Positions 1 to 6,865 of a DNA stretch of 7,968 nt are shown one piece after another; position 1 is the stretch's first letter, and the number at the start of each line of letters is the position of its first letter. The position numbers and the translations under genes are program-made. The DNA is from DASWOJ01 sp036398775. Lineage in GTDB: Bacteria > Pseudomonadota > Alphaproteobacteria > Acetobacterales > Acetobacteraceae. The stretch lies in the NCBI GenBank assembly GCA_036398775.1, contig DASWOJ010000061.1, positions 1 through 7,968 on the forward strand. Reading direction: 5' to 3'. The notes below the pieces were generated by a model. It did not search any database. It was not told where the DNA came from and saw nothing but the letters and a program-made list of their open reading frames with translations.

Positions 1-188
1 GGCTTCCCGCCCCTTAGCTGCGCGACGGAGCGGCCCCGGCGCAGTCCTGCATCCAGCGTCACAGGAAGCGCTGCGTGACATCCAGGCCGGCTGTTTCCGG
101 CAAGGCCGACGGCCTATTCCGCAGCAGGCCCTGATCGGCGATTTTTCATCCCTCACCATCTGCTTACCTGCCGTTCGCCCGGAGCAGG

Positions 189-206
189 TTCCCGCCGGGC
201 CGGGAA
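189..206 (+). promoter_or_regulatory. Small hairpin overlapping the probable ribosome-binding region of the MFS gene
   Basis: TTCCCG (189-194) and CGGGAA (201-206) form a perfect 6-bp stem around a 6-nt loop. The right arm contains the start of GGGAAGGG, the only purine-rich Shine-Dalgarno-like stretch before the ATG at 224. If folded in the mRNA it would partly hide that site, but the stem is short and in GC-rich DNA it may be chance. Confidence 0.25.
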
Positions 207-223
207 GGGTTTACCTGGGTGAC

Positions 224-1699
224 ATGCCCCAAGTCCGAAAACTACGCCGCCCGCTGGTGCTGGCCTCCGTCATGGCCGCCATGTTCATGATCGCAATCGA
301 GGCGACCATCGTCTCGACCGCGATGCCGCAGATCGCGGGGCAGCTTGGCGACCTGCATTTGTATTCCTGGGTGTTCTCGTCCTTCCTGCTGACCCAGACC
401 GCCACCACCGTCGTGTTCGGCAAGCTGGCCGACCTGTATGGCCGCAAGCCCGTCCTGCTTGTCGGCATCGCCATCTTCCTGGTGGGGTCTGCCCTGTGCG
501 GCTTTGCCTGGTCCATTCCCTCCCTGATCGCATTCCGCCTGTTGCAGGGCGTCGGGGCGGGCGCGATCCAGCCGGTGGCGCTGACCGTCGTCGGCGATCT
601 CTATTCGGTGCAGGAGCGCGCCAAGATCCAGGGCTACCTCGCCAGCGTCTGGGGCGTATCGTCCGTGGCCGGGCCGCTCGCCGGCGGGCTGATTATCCAG
701 CACCTCAACTGGTCCTGGATCTTCTGGGTCAACCTGCCGATCGGCCTTGCCGCCGCGGCCAGCTTCACCGCCTTCCTGCACGAGGACATCCATGCCGAGA
801 AGCGGAGCGTAGATGTGGCCGGGGCTGCCCTGTTCACCGTGGCGGTCGCGTCCTTGATGGTGGCCCTGACGCAGTTCGGCATCTCCGACATGCCCACGGC
901 GCTCGGGGCCGCATGCGCCTTCGTCGTGAGCACGGCCCTGTTCGTTTGGCAGGAACGGCGCGCCAGGGAACCGATGATGGCATTCGCCTTGTGGGCACGC
1001 CGCCCGGTGGCTACGGCCAACGCCGCGACGCTGCTGAGCGGCATGACAGTGATCGGGCTCACGACCTTCCTGCCGATGTATGTCCAGGGCGTGCTGAGCC
1101 AGTCGGCGCTGGTGGCGGGCTTCGCGCTGACCATGATGGTGCTGGGCTGGCCGGTTGGCGCCACCCTCGCGGCCAGGAACTTCGCCCGGTTCGGCCTGCG
1201 CAGCACGCTCCTGTTCGGCGCGTCCCTGCTGCCGCTGGGTGGGCTGGCCTTCGTGATCCTGGGTCCCGGTACGTCGCCGGTGGTTGCCGGAGTCGGATCG
1301 GTGGTCATGGGCTTGGGCATGGGCTTCCTCAGCACCTCGGCCATCGTCATCATCCAGGACAGCGTCGGCTGGGCAGAGCGCGGCTCGGCCACGGCGTCGA
1401 ACATCTTCTCGCGCAACCTCGGCAGCACCCTGGGCGCCGCGGTGCTGGGCGCGGTCCTGAACGCCAGCCTGGCGCACCGCGTCAACGGGGTCGCCGCGGT
1501 GACGCCGGATCAGCTCCGCCAGTTGCTCGAACGCCCCGGCGCCGCGGTTGGCGATGCGGTGGTGCGGGCGGCGCTGGGCCAGTCGCTCCATCTTACCTTC
1601 TGGGCGGTGTTCCTGACAGCGGTGCTGACGCTGCTGCTGGCCACCCTGGTGCCCTCGGTCGCCCTCACCAAGCCGGCGGAAGCGGCGGCTGCGGAGTGA
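224..1699 (+). CDS. MFS multidrug efflux transporter, DHA2 (QacA/EmrB-like) family
   Basis: Inner-membrane proton-driven drug/compound exporter of 491 residues, the usual length for the 14-helix DHA2 group. A short basic N-terminus (MPQVRKLRRP) leads into the first helix. Family motifs appear in order: motif D1-like IEATIVSTAMPQI (residues 25-37), motif A GKLADLYGRKP (66-76) in the first cytoplasmic loop, motif B RLLQGVGAG (105-113), motif C-like GPLAGG (150-155), and the WSWIFWVNLPIG signature (163-174). A later block, RGSATASNIFSRNLGSTLG (386-404), is also typical. The ATG at 224 is chosen because it gives the basic N-terminus directly before helix 1; its only Shine-Dalgarno-like stretch (GGGAAGGG, 202-209) is 14 nt away. 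The same frame is open to the window edge upstream, but without ATG, GTG or TTG. No membrane-fusion partner or TetR/MarR regulator is visible. The substrate cannot be told from sequence. Confidence 0.95.
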   Translation: MPQVRKLRRPLVLASVMAAMFMIAIEATIVSTAMPQIAGQLGDLHLYSWVFSSFLLTQTATTVVFGKLADLYGRKPVLLVGIAIFLVGSALCGFAWSIPSLIAFRLLQGVGAGAIQPVALTVVGDLYSVQERAKIQGYLASVWGVSSVAGPLAGGLIIQHLNWSWIFWVNLPIGLAAAASFTAFLHEDIHAEKRSVDVAGAALFTVAVASLMVALTQFGISDMPTALGAACAFVVSTALFVWQERRAREPMMAFALWARRPVATANAATLLSGMTVIGLTTFLPMYVQGVLSQSALVAGFALTMMVLGWPVGATLAARNFARFGLRSTLLFGASLLPLGGLAFVILGPGTSPVVAGVGSVVMGLGMGFLSTSAIVIIQDSVGWAERGSATASNIFSRNLGSTLGAAVLGAVLNASLAHRVNGVAAVTPDQLRQLLERPGAAVGDAVVRAALGQSLHLTFWAVFLTAVLTLLLATLVPSVALTKPAEAAAAE

Positions 1700-1836
1700 T
1701 GCACGCCAACCCTGCCAGTCCCTGACAACCGATATGCTGGCGGACAAGGAGTTGTTTCGAGATGGGCAGGGTCTCGCGTTCATGAGCAGCCGGGGTTTAT
1801 CCATAGGCAATCGTGCAGCAGGAGCAGCAAGCCACC

Positions 1837-2625
1837 ATGAGAACCCTCATCAGCATGATGCTTGCAGGCGCCACGCTGCTGGCCTCGACCGCCGTGGCGG
1901 CTGAGACGGACGCGGTGCGGACGCTGGCCCCTAGCGGCACGCTGAGGGCCGCCATCAACTTCGGCAATCCTGTGCTGGCGCAAAGGGACCATGCTACCGG
2001 AGAGCCTCGGGGTGTCTCGGCCGCGCTCGCACGCGAGCTCGGTCAGCGCCTCGGCGTGCCCGTGCGGTTCGTGCCCTACGAGGAAGCCGGGCAGGTCGCG
2101 GCGGCGGCCGTGCAGGACGCATGGGACGTGGCCTTCCTCGCCGTTGACCCGGTCCGCGGCGCCACCATCGAGTTCACGGCGCCATATGTGCTGATCGAGG
2201 GGACCTATGTGGTGCCGCCAGACTCCAAGCTGGACAGCATTGAAGCGGTGGACCAGCCAGGCATCCGCATCTGCGTGGCGGCCAACAGTGCCTACGACCT
2301 GTTCCTGACCCGGGCGCTGCATCATGCCGAGCTCGTCCGCTTCGCCGGTGGCGCGGAGGCCGAAGCCGCATTCCTGCACGGCGGCTTCGATGCTCTCGCG
2401 GGGGTTAAGCAGCCGTTGGCGGTGCTGGTGCAGACCCATCCGGAGCTGCGTTTGCTGCCTGGCCGCTTCATGGCGATTCAGCAGGCGATGGCACTGCCGA
2501 AAAGCCGGGCCGCGGGGGCGCCATACTTGCGCGGCTTCGTGGAGGAGATGAAGGCGTCAGGCCTTGTCCGCGCCGCGCTCGACGCGACGGATCAGCACGA
2601 GGCAGAGGTCGCCCCGGCCGATTGA
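1837..2625 (+). CDS. Periplasmic solute-binding protein, amino-acid ABC type (SBP_bac_3-like)
   Basis: Predicted periplasmic binding protein of 262 residues. The N-terminus is a clear Sec signal peptide: R2, a hydrophobic core, and a probable cleavage after AVAA (about residue 22). The mature part follows the family-3 pattern: SGTLRAAINFGNP (33-45) as the first strand, GVSAALARELGQRLGVP (59-75) as the domain-1 helix, WDVAFLAVDPVRG (96-108), and IEFTAPYVLIEGTYVVP (111-127), matching the 'F-pY---G-Y-V' block. GIRICVAANSAYD (142-154) begins the second lobe. ATG 1837 is preferred to an in-frame GTG at 1813 because it starts the signal peptide directly and has GGAG upstream. No permease or ATPase lies next to it, so it is an orphan whose transporter partner, if any, is elsewhere. 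An amino acid or small organic acid ligand is likely but unproven. It lies 137 nt downstream of the MFS gene with no obvious terminator between. Confidence 0.88.
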   Translation: MRTLISMMLAGATLLASTAVAAETDAVRTLAPSGTLRAAINFGNPVLAQRDHATGEPRGVSAALARELGQRLGVPVRFVPYEEAGQVAAAAVQDAWDVAFLAVDPVRGATIEFTAPYVLIEGTYVVPPDSKLDSIEAVDQPGIRICVAANSAYDLFLTRALHHAELVRFAGGAEAEAAFLHGGFDALAGVKQPLAVLVQTHPELRLLPGRFMAIQQAMALPKSRAAGAPYLRGFVEEMKASGLVRAALDATDQHEAEVAPAD

Positions 2626-2712
2626 AACCAAGCCTAATTCTTCAGCACGGGCCAGGACGCCATCCCGCGTGGCAGGCCGAGGGAACGTCGGGTATGCTGC
2701 ATGGTTGGGGAT

Positions 2713-2738
2713 CGCGGCGGACTGCATCGTCCGCCGCG
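2713..2738 (+). terminator. Perfect 10-bp hairpin between convergent genes, probable terminator
   Basis: CGCGGCGGAC (2713-2722) pairs perfectly with GTCCGCCGCG (2729-2738) around a 6-nt loop TGCATC. It lies 87 nt after the stop of the solute-binding gene and 63 nt beyond the stop of the opposing hydrolase gene. On the + strand it is followed by TGTTCT, a weak U-rich tail; on the - strand no T run follows. It is therefore best read as a + strand terminator, possibly also slowing transcription from the other side. Confidence 0.6.
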
Positions 2739-2801
2739 TGTTCTAGCCCAAAAACTGCTGGACCCCGAAGCCGCGGCGACACCCGTCGGAGCCGGGTTTG
2801 G

Positions 2802-3860
2802 TCACTGCCCGGTGCCCCCCGGCGGCAGGGCGGCGAGGAACTGGCCCAGCCGCTCGGCATAGAACTTAGCCATGATTAGCGTGCCATGCCCGCGGGTTTC
2901 CGGACTCTCCGGCACCAGGTCATATTCCCCATGCGGCAGCCGGGCCACCGCACGCTCGACGATGCCGGATTCCGGCGGGTTGCGCTCGTCGTCGGCCGAG
3001 TTGATCACCAGCACCGGCCGGGTGATCCGCCCCAAACCAGGTGCCGCGTCGTAGTCGTGCGACGAGTCCCACTGATACACCCAGTCGTTCGCGTCCGGCA
3101 CGGGCGCAGCAAGCAGGCGCGCGACGATCGCATCCGCCCCGGCCGCCGTCGGCGCCTGCTCCTGCCAACCGAGGTTGCCGCCGGCGGTGGCGACGCCGAA
3201 GTTCGCGATGGCATACGGCAATGAGCGCGGCGGGGTGGTGTAGCTGCCGTTGGCATAGGTCGGGTCGTTGCGGATCGTCTCCACCATGAGCCGCCGCATC
3301 ATCCAGTTCCGGCTCGCCATGGCGGAGGGCTGCGACGCCATCGGCACGAAGCCGTCGGCGAAGTCCGGATGCTGCTCAGCCCAAAGCCAGCTCTGCATCC
3401 CACCCATCGAGTAGCCCAGGACCAGCCGCACATGCTGCAGATGCAGCCCCTCGGTGACCAGCCGGTACTGCGCCGCCACGGCATCGTCGTAGTTGTAGGC
3501 GGGGAACTTGGCGCGCAGCCCCTCGGACGGTTTGGTGGACCCGCCGGCGCCGACCGAGTCCGGCAGGATGATGTAGTGTTTCGACACGTCCAGCGGCTGG
3601 CCCGGCCCGAACAGCGCCCCGGCGAAGGACGGCGCCAGCATCGCCGCCCCCGACTGCGCCGTGCCGTGCAGGATCAGCACCGGCGCCCCGGATGGGCTGC
3701 CGACGGTGCGGTAGTGCATCCGCAGCTCCGGCAGCGTTTCGCCGGTGTGGAAGCGGAAATCATGCAGGACGATGTCGGCCTCCTGCACTGGCGGGAGGTC
3801 AGCCGCCTCCGCTGCAGCGATCAGCGATGCGGCAGCGAGTGCGCCGAGTATGATCCTCAC
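2802..3860 (-). CDS. Exported MetX-like alpha/beta hydrolase
   Basis: Alpha/beta-hydrolase of 352 residues resembling homoserine O-acetyltransferase (MetX) in its core but with a signal peptide, so probably a periplasmic esterase/acylhydrolase and not a cytosolic methionine enzyme. Numbering from the GTG at 3860: hydrophobic export segment 2-20 ending AEAA|DLPP; oxyanion region LILHGTAQSG (62-71); nucleophile elbow GYSMGGMQ (149-156) with Ser151; acid in NSADDE (287-292), Asp290 or Asp291; His325 in RGHGT. All triad members are present. Start choice: an ATG at 3878 adds six residues, but GAGGGAG lies 7 nt before the GTG at 3860, an excellent ribosome-binding site, and this start places the signal peptide at the very N-terminus. 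The gene faces the solute-binding gene convergently. Natural substrate unknown; nothing ties it to the CoA genes except direction. Confidence 0.87.
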   Translation of the reverse strand: MRIILGALAAASLIAAAEAADLPPVQEADIVLHDFRFHTGETLPELRMHYRTVGSPSGAPVLILHGTAQSGAAMLAPSFAGALFGPGQPLDVSKHYIILPDSVGAGGSTKPSEGLRAKFPAYNYDDAVAAQYRLVTEGLHLQHVRLVLGYSMGGMQSWLWAEQHPDFADGFVPMASQPSAMASRNWMMRRLMVETIRNDPTYANGSYTTPPRSLPYAIANFGVATAGGNLGWQEQAPTAAGADAIVARLLAAPVPDANDWVYQWDSSHDYDAAPGLGRITRPVLVINSADDERNPPESGIVERAVARLPHGEYDLVPESPETRGHGTLIMAKFYAERLGQFLAALPPGGTGQ

Positions 3861-3878
3861 CGTGGTTCTCCCTCTCAT

Positions 3879-4199
3879 GCGGCCTTTGCGGCCTTGTGCG
3901 GCGGCGATCTGAGCACCTCCGGCGGTCGCCCGTCCACTGGTGCGGCCGAGGGCGTGGCCTGACGAGGACGACTTGCGGTGGCATCGCAGGGAGTTCCGTC
4001 CTGGCGTTGCGAAGGTTGGGCAAGACCAACCTTGCGAAGAACGTCACACCGTCTGCAAAGCGGCTTGCGGCAGCGCACAGGCGGGGCGCGGACCTGTGCC
4101 GAGGGAAATGCGGGGAGGGCTAAGCGCTGGGATGCGTTCCCGGGCGCGTGCCGGCTGGGATGACGGGTGATGACCGGTCGGGTGCAGTGGCGATTGGCG
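3879..4199. other. 321-bp intergenic gap without a recognisable gene
   Basis: The region lies between the acyl-CoA dehydrogenase stop (4200) and the hydrolase ATG at 3878. Open frames cross it on both strands, but their translations are rich in R, P, A and C, match no family I recognise, and continue into neighbouring genes as shadows. The only structure I see is the hairpin with flanking direct repeats at 4007-4039. The promoter of the hydrolase presumably lies here, but I cannot place convincing -35/-10 boxes. Confidence 0.6.
4007..4039. repeat. Short hairpin with overlapping direct repeats in intergenic DNA
   Basis: AAGGTTGG (4012-4019) and CCAACCTT (4026-4033) form a perfect 8-bp stem with a 6-nt loop GCAAGA. 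TTGCGAAG occurs at 4007-4014 and again at 4032-4039, so the hairpin is bracketed by an 8-bp direct repeat. It could be a structured leader element of the hydrolase mRNA, a weak terminator for the dehydrogenase gene (no T run follows on either strand), or a protein-binding site. Function is not evident. Confidence 0.35.
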
Positions 4200-5366
4200 T
4201 CAATAGGACTTCGGCAGTCCCAGCACCCGCTCCGCCAGGTATGACAGCACCAACTCCTCGCTGATCGGCGCAATGCGCGTCAGGATGCTTTCGCGGAACA
4301 GCCGCTCCACCTGATATTCCTGCGCATATCCCATGCCGCCGTGCGTCATCACCGCCCGCGTCGCCGTTTGGAACGCGGCGCGGCCGGCCAGCAGCTTGGC
4401 GGCGTTCGCCTCGGCGCCGCAGGACTTGCCGGCGTCGTATAGCCAGCCCGCCCGCAGCACCATCCAAAAGGCGGACTCCAGCAGCGCCCAGCACTCGGCC
4501 AAGGGGTGCTGGATGCCCTGGTTCTGCCCGATCGGCCGGCCGAACACGACGCGGTCCTTGGCATACTGGGTGGCCCGGCGCAGCGCGTCGCGGCCGACGC
4601 CGATCGCCTCGCTCGCCACCAGCACGCGCTCGGGGTTCAGGCTGTCCAGGATATACTTGAAGCCCCTGCCCTCCTCCCCGACCCGGTCCTCGTCGGGCAC
4701 GAACAGGTCGTCAATGAACACCGCGTTCGAGTCCACCGCGTTGCGCCCCATCTTGCGGATGCGGCGCACCTCGATCTTGCTGCGGTCGAGGTCGGTGTAG
4801 AACAGGGTCATGCCGTCCGTCGGGCGCTTGCAGTCCGCCTTGGGCGTCGTGCGCGTCAGCAGCAGGATCTTGTCCGCGACCTGGCCGGTGGAGGTCCACA
4901 TCTTGCGCCCGTTCACCCGGTAGCCGCTGTTGGTGCGGGCGGCGAAGGTCGAGAGGCTGGTGGTGTCCAGCCCGGCATCCGGCTCGGTCACGCCGAAGCA
5001 CGCCTTCTGCTTGCCCTCGATCAGCGGCTTCAGCCAGCGCGCCTTCTGCTCCGGCGTGCCGTGGACCACGATGGAGTGGGGTCCGAACATGTTGATGTGT
5101 ATGGCGGACGCCGCCGAGTAGCCGCCGCCGCTCGAGGTCACCGCCTGCATCATCACGGCTGCCTCGGTCACGCCTAGGCCGGCGCCGCCCAGTTCCTCCG
5201 GCATGGTCATGCCGAGCCAGCCTCCGTCGGCCATTGCGCGGTAGTATTCCTCGGGGAACCTGGCGTTCTCGTCGCACTCGGTCCAGTAGGCGTCATCGAA
5301 GCCGGCGCAGACCCGGCGCACGCCCTCGTCTATCGCAACCTGCTGCTCCGTGAGTTCGAAGTCCAT
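4200..5366 (-). CDS. Acyl-CoA dehydrogenase, FAD-dependent
   Basis: Flavoenzyme of 388 residues (normal length) that would oxidise an acyl-CoA to the 2,3-enoyl-CoA in the cytosol, passing electrons to ETF. The full three-part fold is present: N-terminal helical domain with ADGGWLGMTMPEELGG (46-61), the flavin/substrate loop CFGVTEPDAGLDTT (123-136), GRKMWTSTG (153-161) in the beta domain, and the C-terminal helical domain with YAKDRVVFGRPIG (268-280) and GGMGYAQEYQVERLFRE (343-359). The segment that normally carries the catalytic Glu (IYEGT in MCAD) reads RIAPIS (364-369), with no Glu there. Instead Glu246 in LNPERVLVA (243-251) matches the helix-G Glu of isovaleryl-CoA and long-chain dehydrogenases, so the enzyme is probably active with the relocated base. 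The start follows a GGGGAA purine stretch. The gene lies 241 bp behind the CoA-transferase gene on the same strand; an AT-rich palindrome upstream suggests its own promoter. The exact acyl-CoA substrate is undetermined. Confidence 0.95.
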   Translation of the reverse strand: MDFELTEQQVAIDEGVRRVCAGFDDAYWTECDENARFPEEYYRAMADGGWLGMTMPEELGGAGLGVTEAAVMMQAVTSSGGGYSAASAIHINMFGPHSIVVHGTPEQKARWLKPLIEGKQKACFGVTEPDAGLDTTSLSTFAARTNSGYRVNGRKMWTSTGQVADKILLLTRTTPKADCKRPTDGMTLFYTDLDRSKIEVRRIRKMGRNAVDSNAVFIDDLFVPDEDRVGEEGRGFKYILDSLNPERVLVASEAIGVGRDALRRATQYAKDRVVFGRPIGQNQGIQHPLAECWALLESAFWMVLRAGWLYDAGKSCGAEANAAKLLAGRAAFQTATRAVMTHGGMGYAQEYQVERLFRESILTRIAPISEELVLSYLAERVLGLPKSY

Positions 5367-5404
5367 TGTGTTCCCCGCCGCCGGTGCGCCCCGGCCTGAT
5401 AGTT

Positions 5405-5423
5405 AGCATACGTAATATATGCT
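5405..5423. promoter_or_regulatory. AT-rich palindrome upstream of the acyl-CoA dehydrogenase gene, candidate operator/promoter
   Basis: AGCATA (5405-5410) and TATGCT (5418-5423) are perfect inverted arms separated by 7 nt (CGTAATA). This is a rare AT-rich island in very GC-rich DNA, 38 nt before the ATG. The - strand reads TATATT within it and TTGCGA 15 nt further upstream, a poor but possible -10/-35 pair. The size and symmetry would suit a dimeric repressor of TetR or GntR type, and such regulators often control acyl-CoA dehydrogenase genes. The regulator is not in the window. Confidence 0.4.
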
Positions 5424-5607
5424 TCCGTTTCAGGTCGCAACCGCGGGCGCGAGGACCTGGTGAATCGCTCAACCAGTATGCCCGCCTGCAAGCTGCCATC
5501 GAACGGGCGCGTGCCGCTGGCCCGGCGTCCGCAGGGCTAAAAGACGGCGGACTTGCAAGCGGTGCTCACATCGCAGGAGCGGAGCGGCGGGAAGCCCCGG
5601 TCCTGCG

Positions 5608-6861
5608 TCAAAGCCGCGCCCGAACCTCCCGCCAAGCATCGGCCAGGGCAGGCTGGAACGCCGGGTCGGCAACCGCGGCCAGCGCCTCGGCGCGGCCGTG
5701 CACGCACAGGCCGCGCAGGTCCGCCGCGCCGTGCTCCGTCACCACCACGTCCACGTCGCCGCGGGGCAGCGACGCGATCCCGTCGTCCAGCCGCGGCACG
5801 ATGCGGGACCGTGCCCGGCCCGCATGGGTGGACGGCAGCGCCACGATGCTGAGACCGCCCGGCGATTGCCGCGCCCCGCGGGCGAAGTCGCCGGCGCCGC
5901 CCAGCCCGCTGACGGCCCGTCCGTCCGCAACCTCCAGGTTGGCCTGGCCGAACAGGTCCACGCTGAGCGCGGAGTTTACGGCGTGCAGGCGCGGCAGCGC
6001 AGCCAGCCGGGAAGCGTCGTGCGTCACCTCGCACCCCGCCACCACCGGCCCGGCCCGGCCCTGCAGCCGTCGGTAAAGCTCGGCGGAGCCGACCCAGACG
6101 CAGCTCGCATGCTCGGCATCCGGGTCGAGCGCGCCTGCATCCCACAGGTCGAGCGCGCTGTCGGCCAGCATCCCGGAGTGCAGCCGCAGCCCGCGCCGGC
6201 CGTGCAGCAGCGCCATCAGCGCATCCGGCACCTTGCCCAGCCCGACCTGCAGGGTGCAGCCGTCGCCGATGAACCCGGCGATGTGCCCGGCAATGGCCGT
6301 CGCCGTCCGGGCCGGCGCGCCCACCTGGTAGCCGCGCGGCGCGAACTCCACCTCCGCCACCGCGTCGAACCCCGCGTACTCCAGTGACGGCGCCCCCGGC
6401 ATGGCTGGCAGCAGCGGGTTCATGAGCGCCAGCGTGCGCCGGCTTCGCGCCTGCACCAGCGGCGTGAACTCCACCGCGGGGCCTAGGGAACACCGGCCTG
6501 CCCGGTCCGGCGGCGACACGTGGACAACGCAGGCGTCCGGCGCCACCCGTTCCCGCACATGCCGCACGAAGCCCGAGTAGGACAGCGGCAGGTGCCGGAA
6601 CCGTCCCGCCGCCTGCGCCGCCTGCCACGCGGGCTGCATGAACAGCCCGGTGACGGTGGCGGACGAGTGCAAGGCATCCATCGCCAGGCCGTTGATGCCG
6701 GGCACCAGGCTGGTCAGGATGCGCGCGCCCCGGGTCCGCCCGGGGTCGGCGGCCCACAGGTCCAGCAGCGGCGTTGGCTCCCCGGCGGACCCTGGGATGT
6801 AGGTCAGCCCGCTGCCGGCCAGCTCGTCGGCTATCTGCGGCACCGTGAGGGTCCGGGGCAT
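5608..6861 (-). CDS. Acetyl-CoA hydrolase/transferase family protein, probable itaconate-type (RipA/Ict-like) CoA-transferase
   Basis: Family of 4-hydroxybutyrate/butyryl/succinyl CoA-transferases, which move CoA from a donor acyl-CoA to a carboxylate; 417 residues, slightly short. N-terminal domain: LTSLVPGIN (49-57), FMQPAW (74-79) and VSPPDRAGRCSLG (115-127). Middle: IAGFIGDGCTLQVGLGKVP (194-212) and LRLHSGMLADS (225-235). C-terminal domain: SGLGGAGDFARGA (318-330), SRIVPRLDDG (352-361) and VVTEHGAADLRG (373-384). The family's usual catalytic Glu sits in an 'HTEM'-like motif; here that position is Gly230 (HSGM). The start is the ATG 4 nt after the lyase stop, so the two are probably translationally coupled; a longer in-frame opening to 7167 only overlaps the lyase gene and is non-coding. 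With hydratase and lyase upstream, the best guess is activation of itaconate or a related C5 diacid. Confidence 0.88.
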   Translation of the reverse strand: MPRTLTVPQIADELAGSGLTYIPGSAGEPTPLLDLWAADPGRTRGARILTSLVPGINGLAMDALHSSATVTGLFMQPAWQAAQAAGRFRHLPLSYSGFVRHVRERVAPDACVVHVSPPDRAGRCSLGPAVEFTPLVQARSRRTLALMNPLLPAMPGAPSLEYAGFDAVAEVEFAPRGYQVGAPARTATAIAGHIAGFIGDGCTLQVGLGKVPDALMALLHGRRGLRLHSGMLADSALDLWDAGALDPDAEHASCVWVGSAELYRRLQGRAGPVVAGCEVTHDASRLAALPRLHAVNSALSVDLFGQANLEVADGRAVSGLGGAGDFARGARQSPGGLSIVALPSTHAGRARSRIVPRLDDGIASLPRGDVDVVVTEHGAADLRGLCVHGRAEALAAVADPAFQPALADAWREVRARL

Positions 6862-6865
6862 CGGG

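Noticed and set aside
242..1810. A 522-codon open frame on the - strand opposite the MFS gene
   Set aside because: Its translation is dominated by G, R, H, Q and A with no recognisable domain, while the + strand frame has full MFS motifs. This is the usual antisense shadow in high-GC DNA.
1700..1836. Terminator or promoter between the MFS and solute-binding genes
   Set aside because: Only a 5-bp GCCAG/CTGGC pair with a long loop, and no convincing -35/-10 pair, could be found.
2802..3860. Homoserine O-acetyltransferase (MetX)
   Set aside because: The core and GYSMGGMQ elbow resemble MetX, but the protein has a signal peptide and no methionine genes nearby, so a cytosolic biosynthetic role is unlikely.
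5527..5552. Possible terminator after the CoA-transferase gene (GTCCGC/GCGGAC)
   Set aside because: The stem is only 6 bp with a 14-nt loop, and the T-rich piece lies inside the loop, not after it.
5537..6757. Long - strand frame of 406 codons overlapping the CoA-transferase gene
   Set aside because: Out-of-frame shadow with low-complexity G/A/R composition; the frame 5608-6861 carries all the family motifs.
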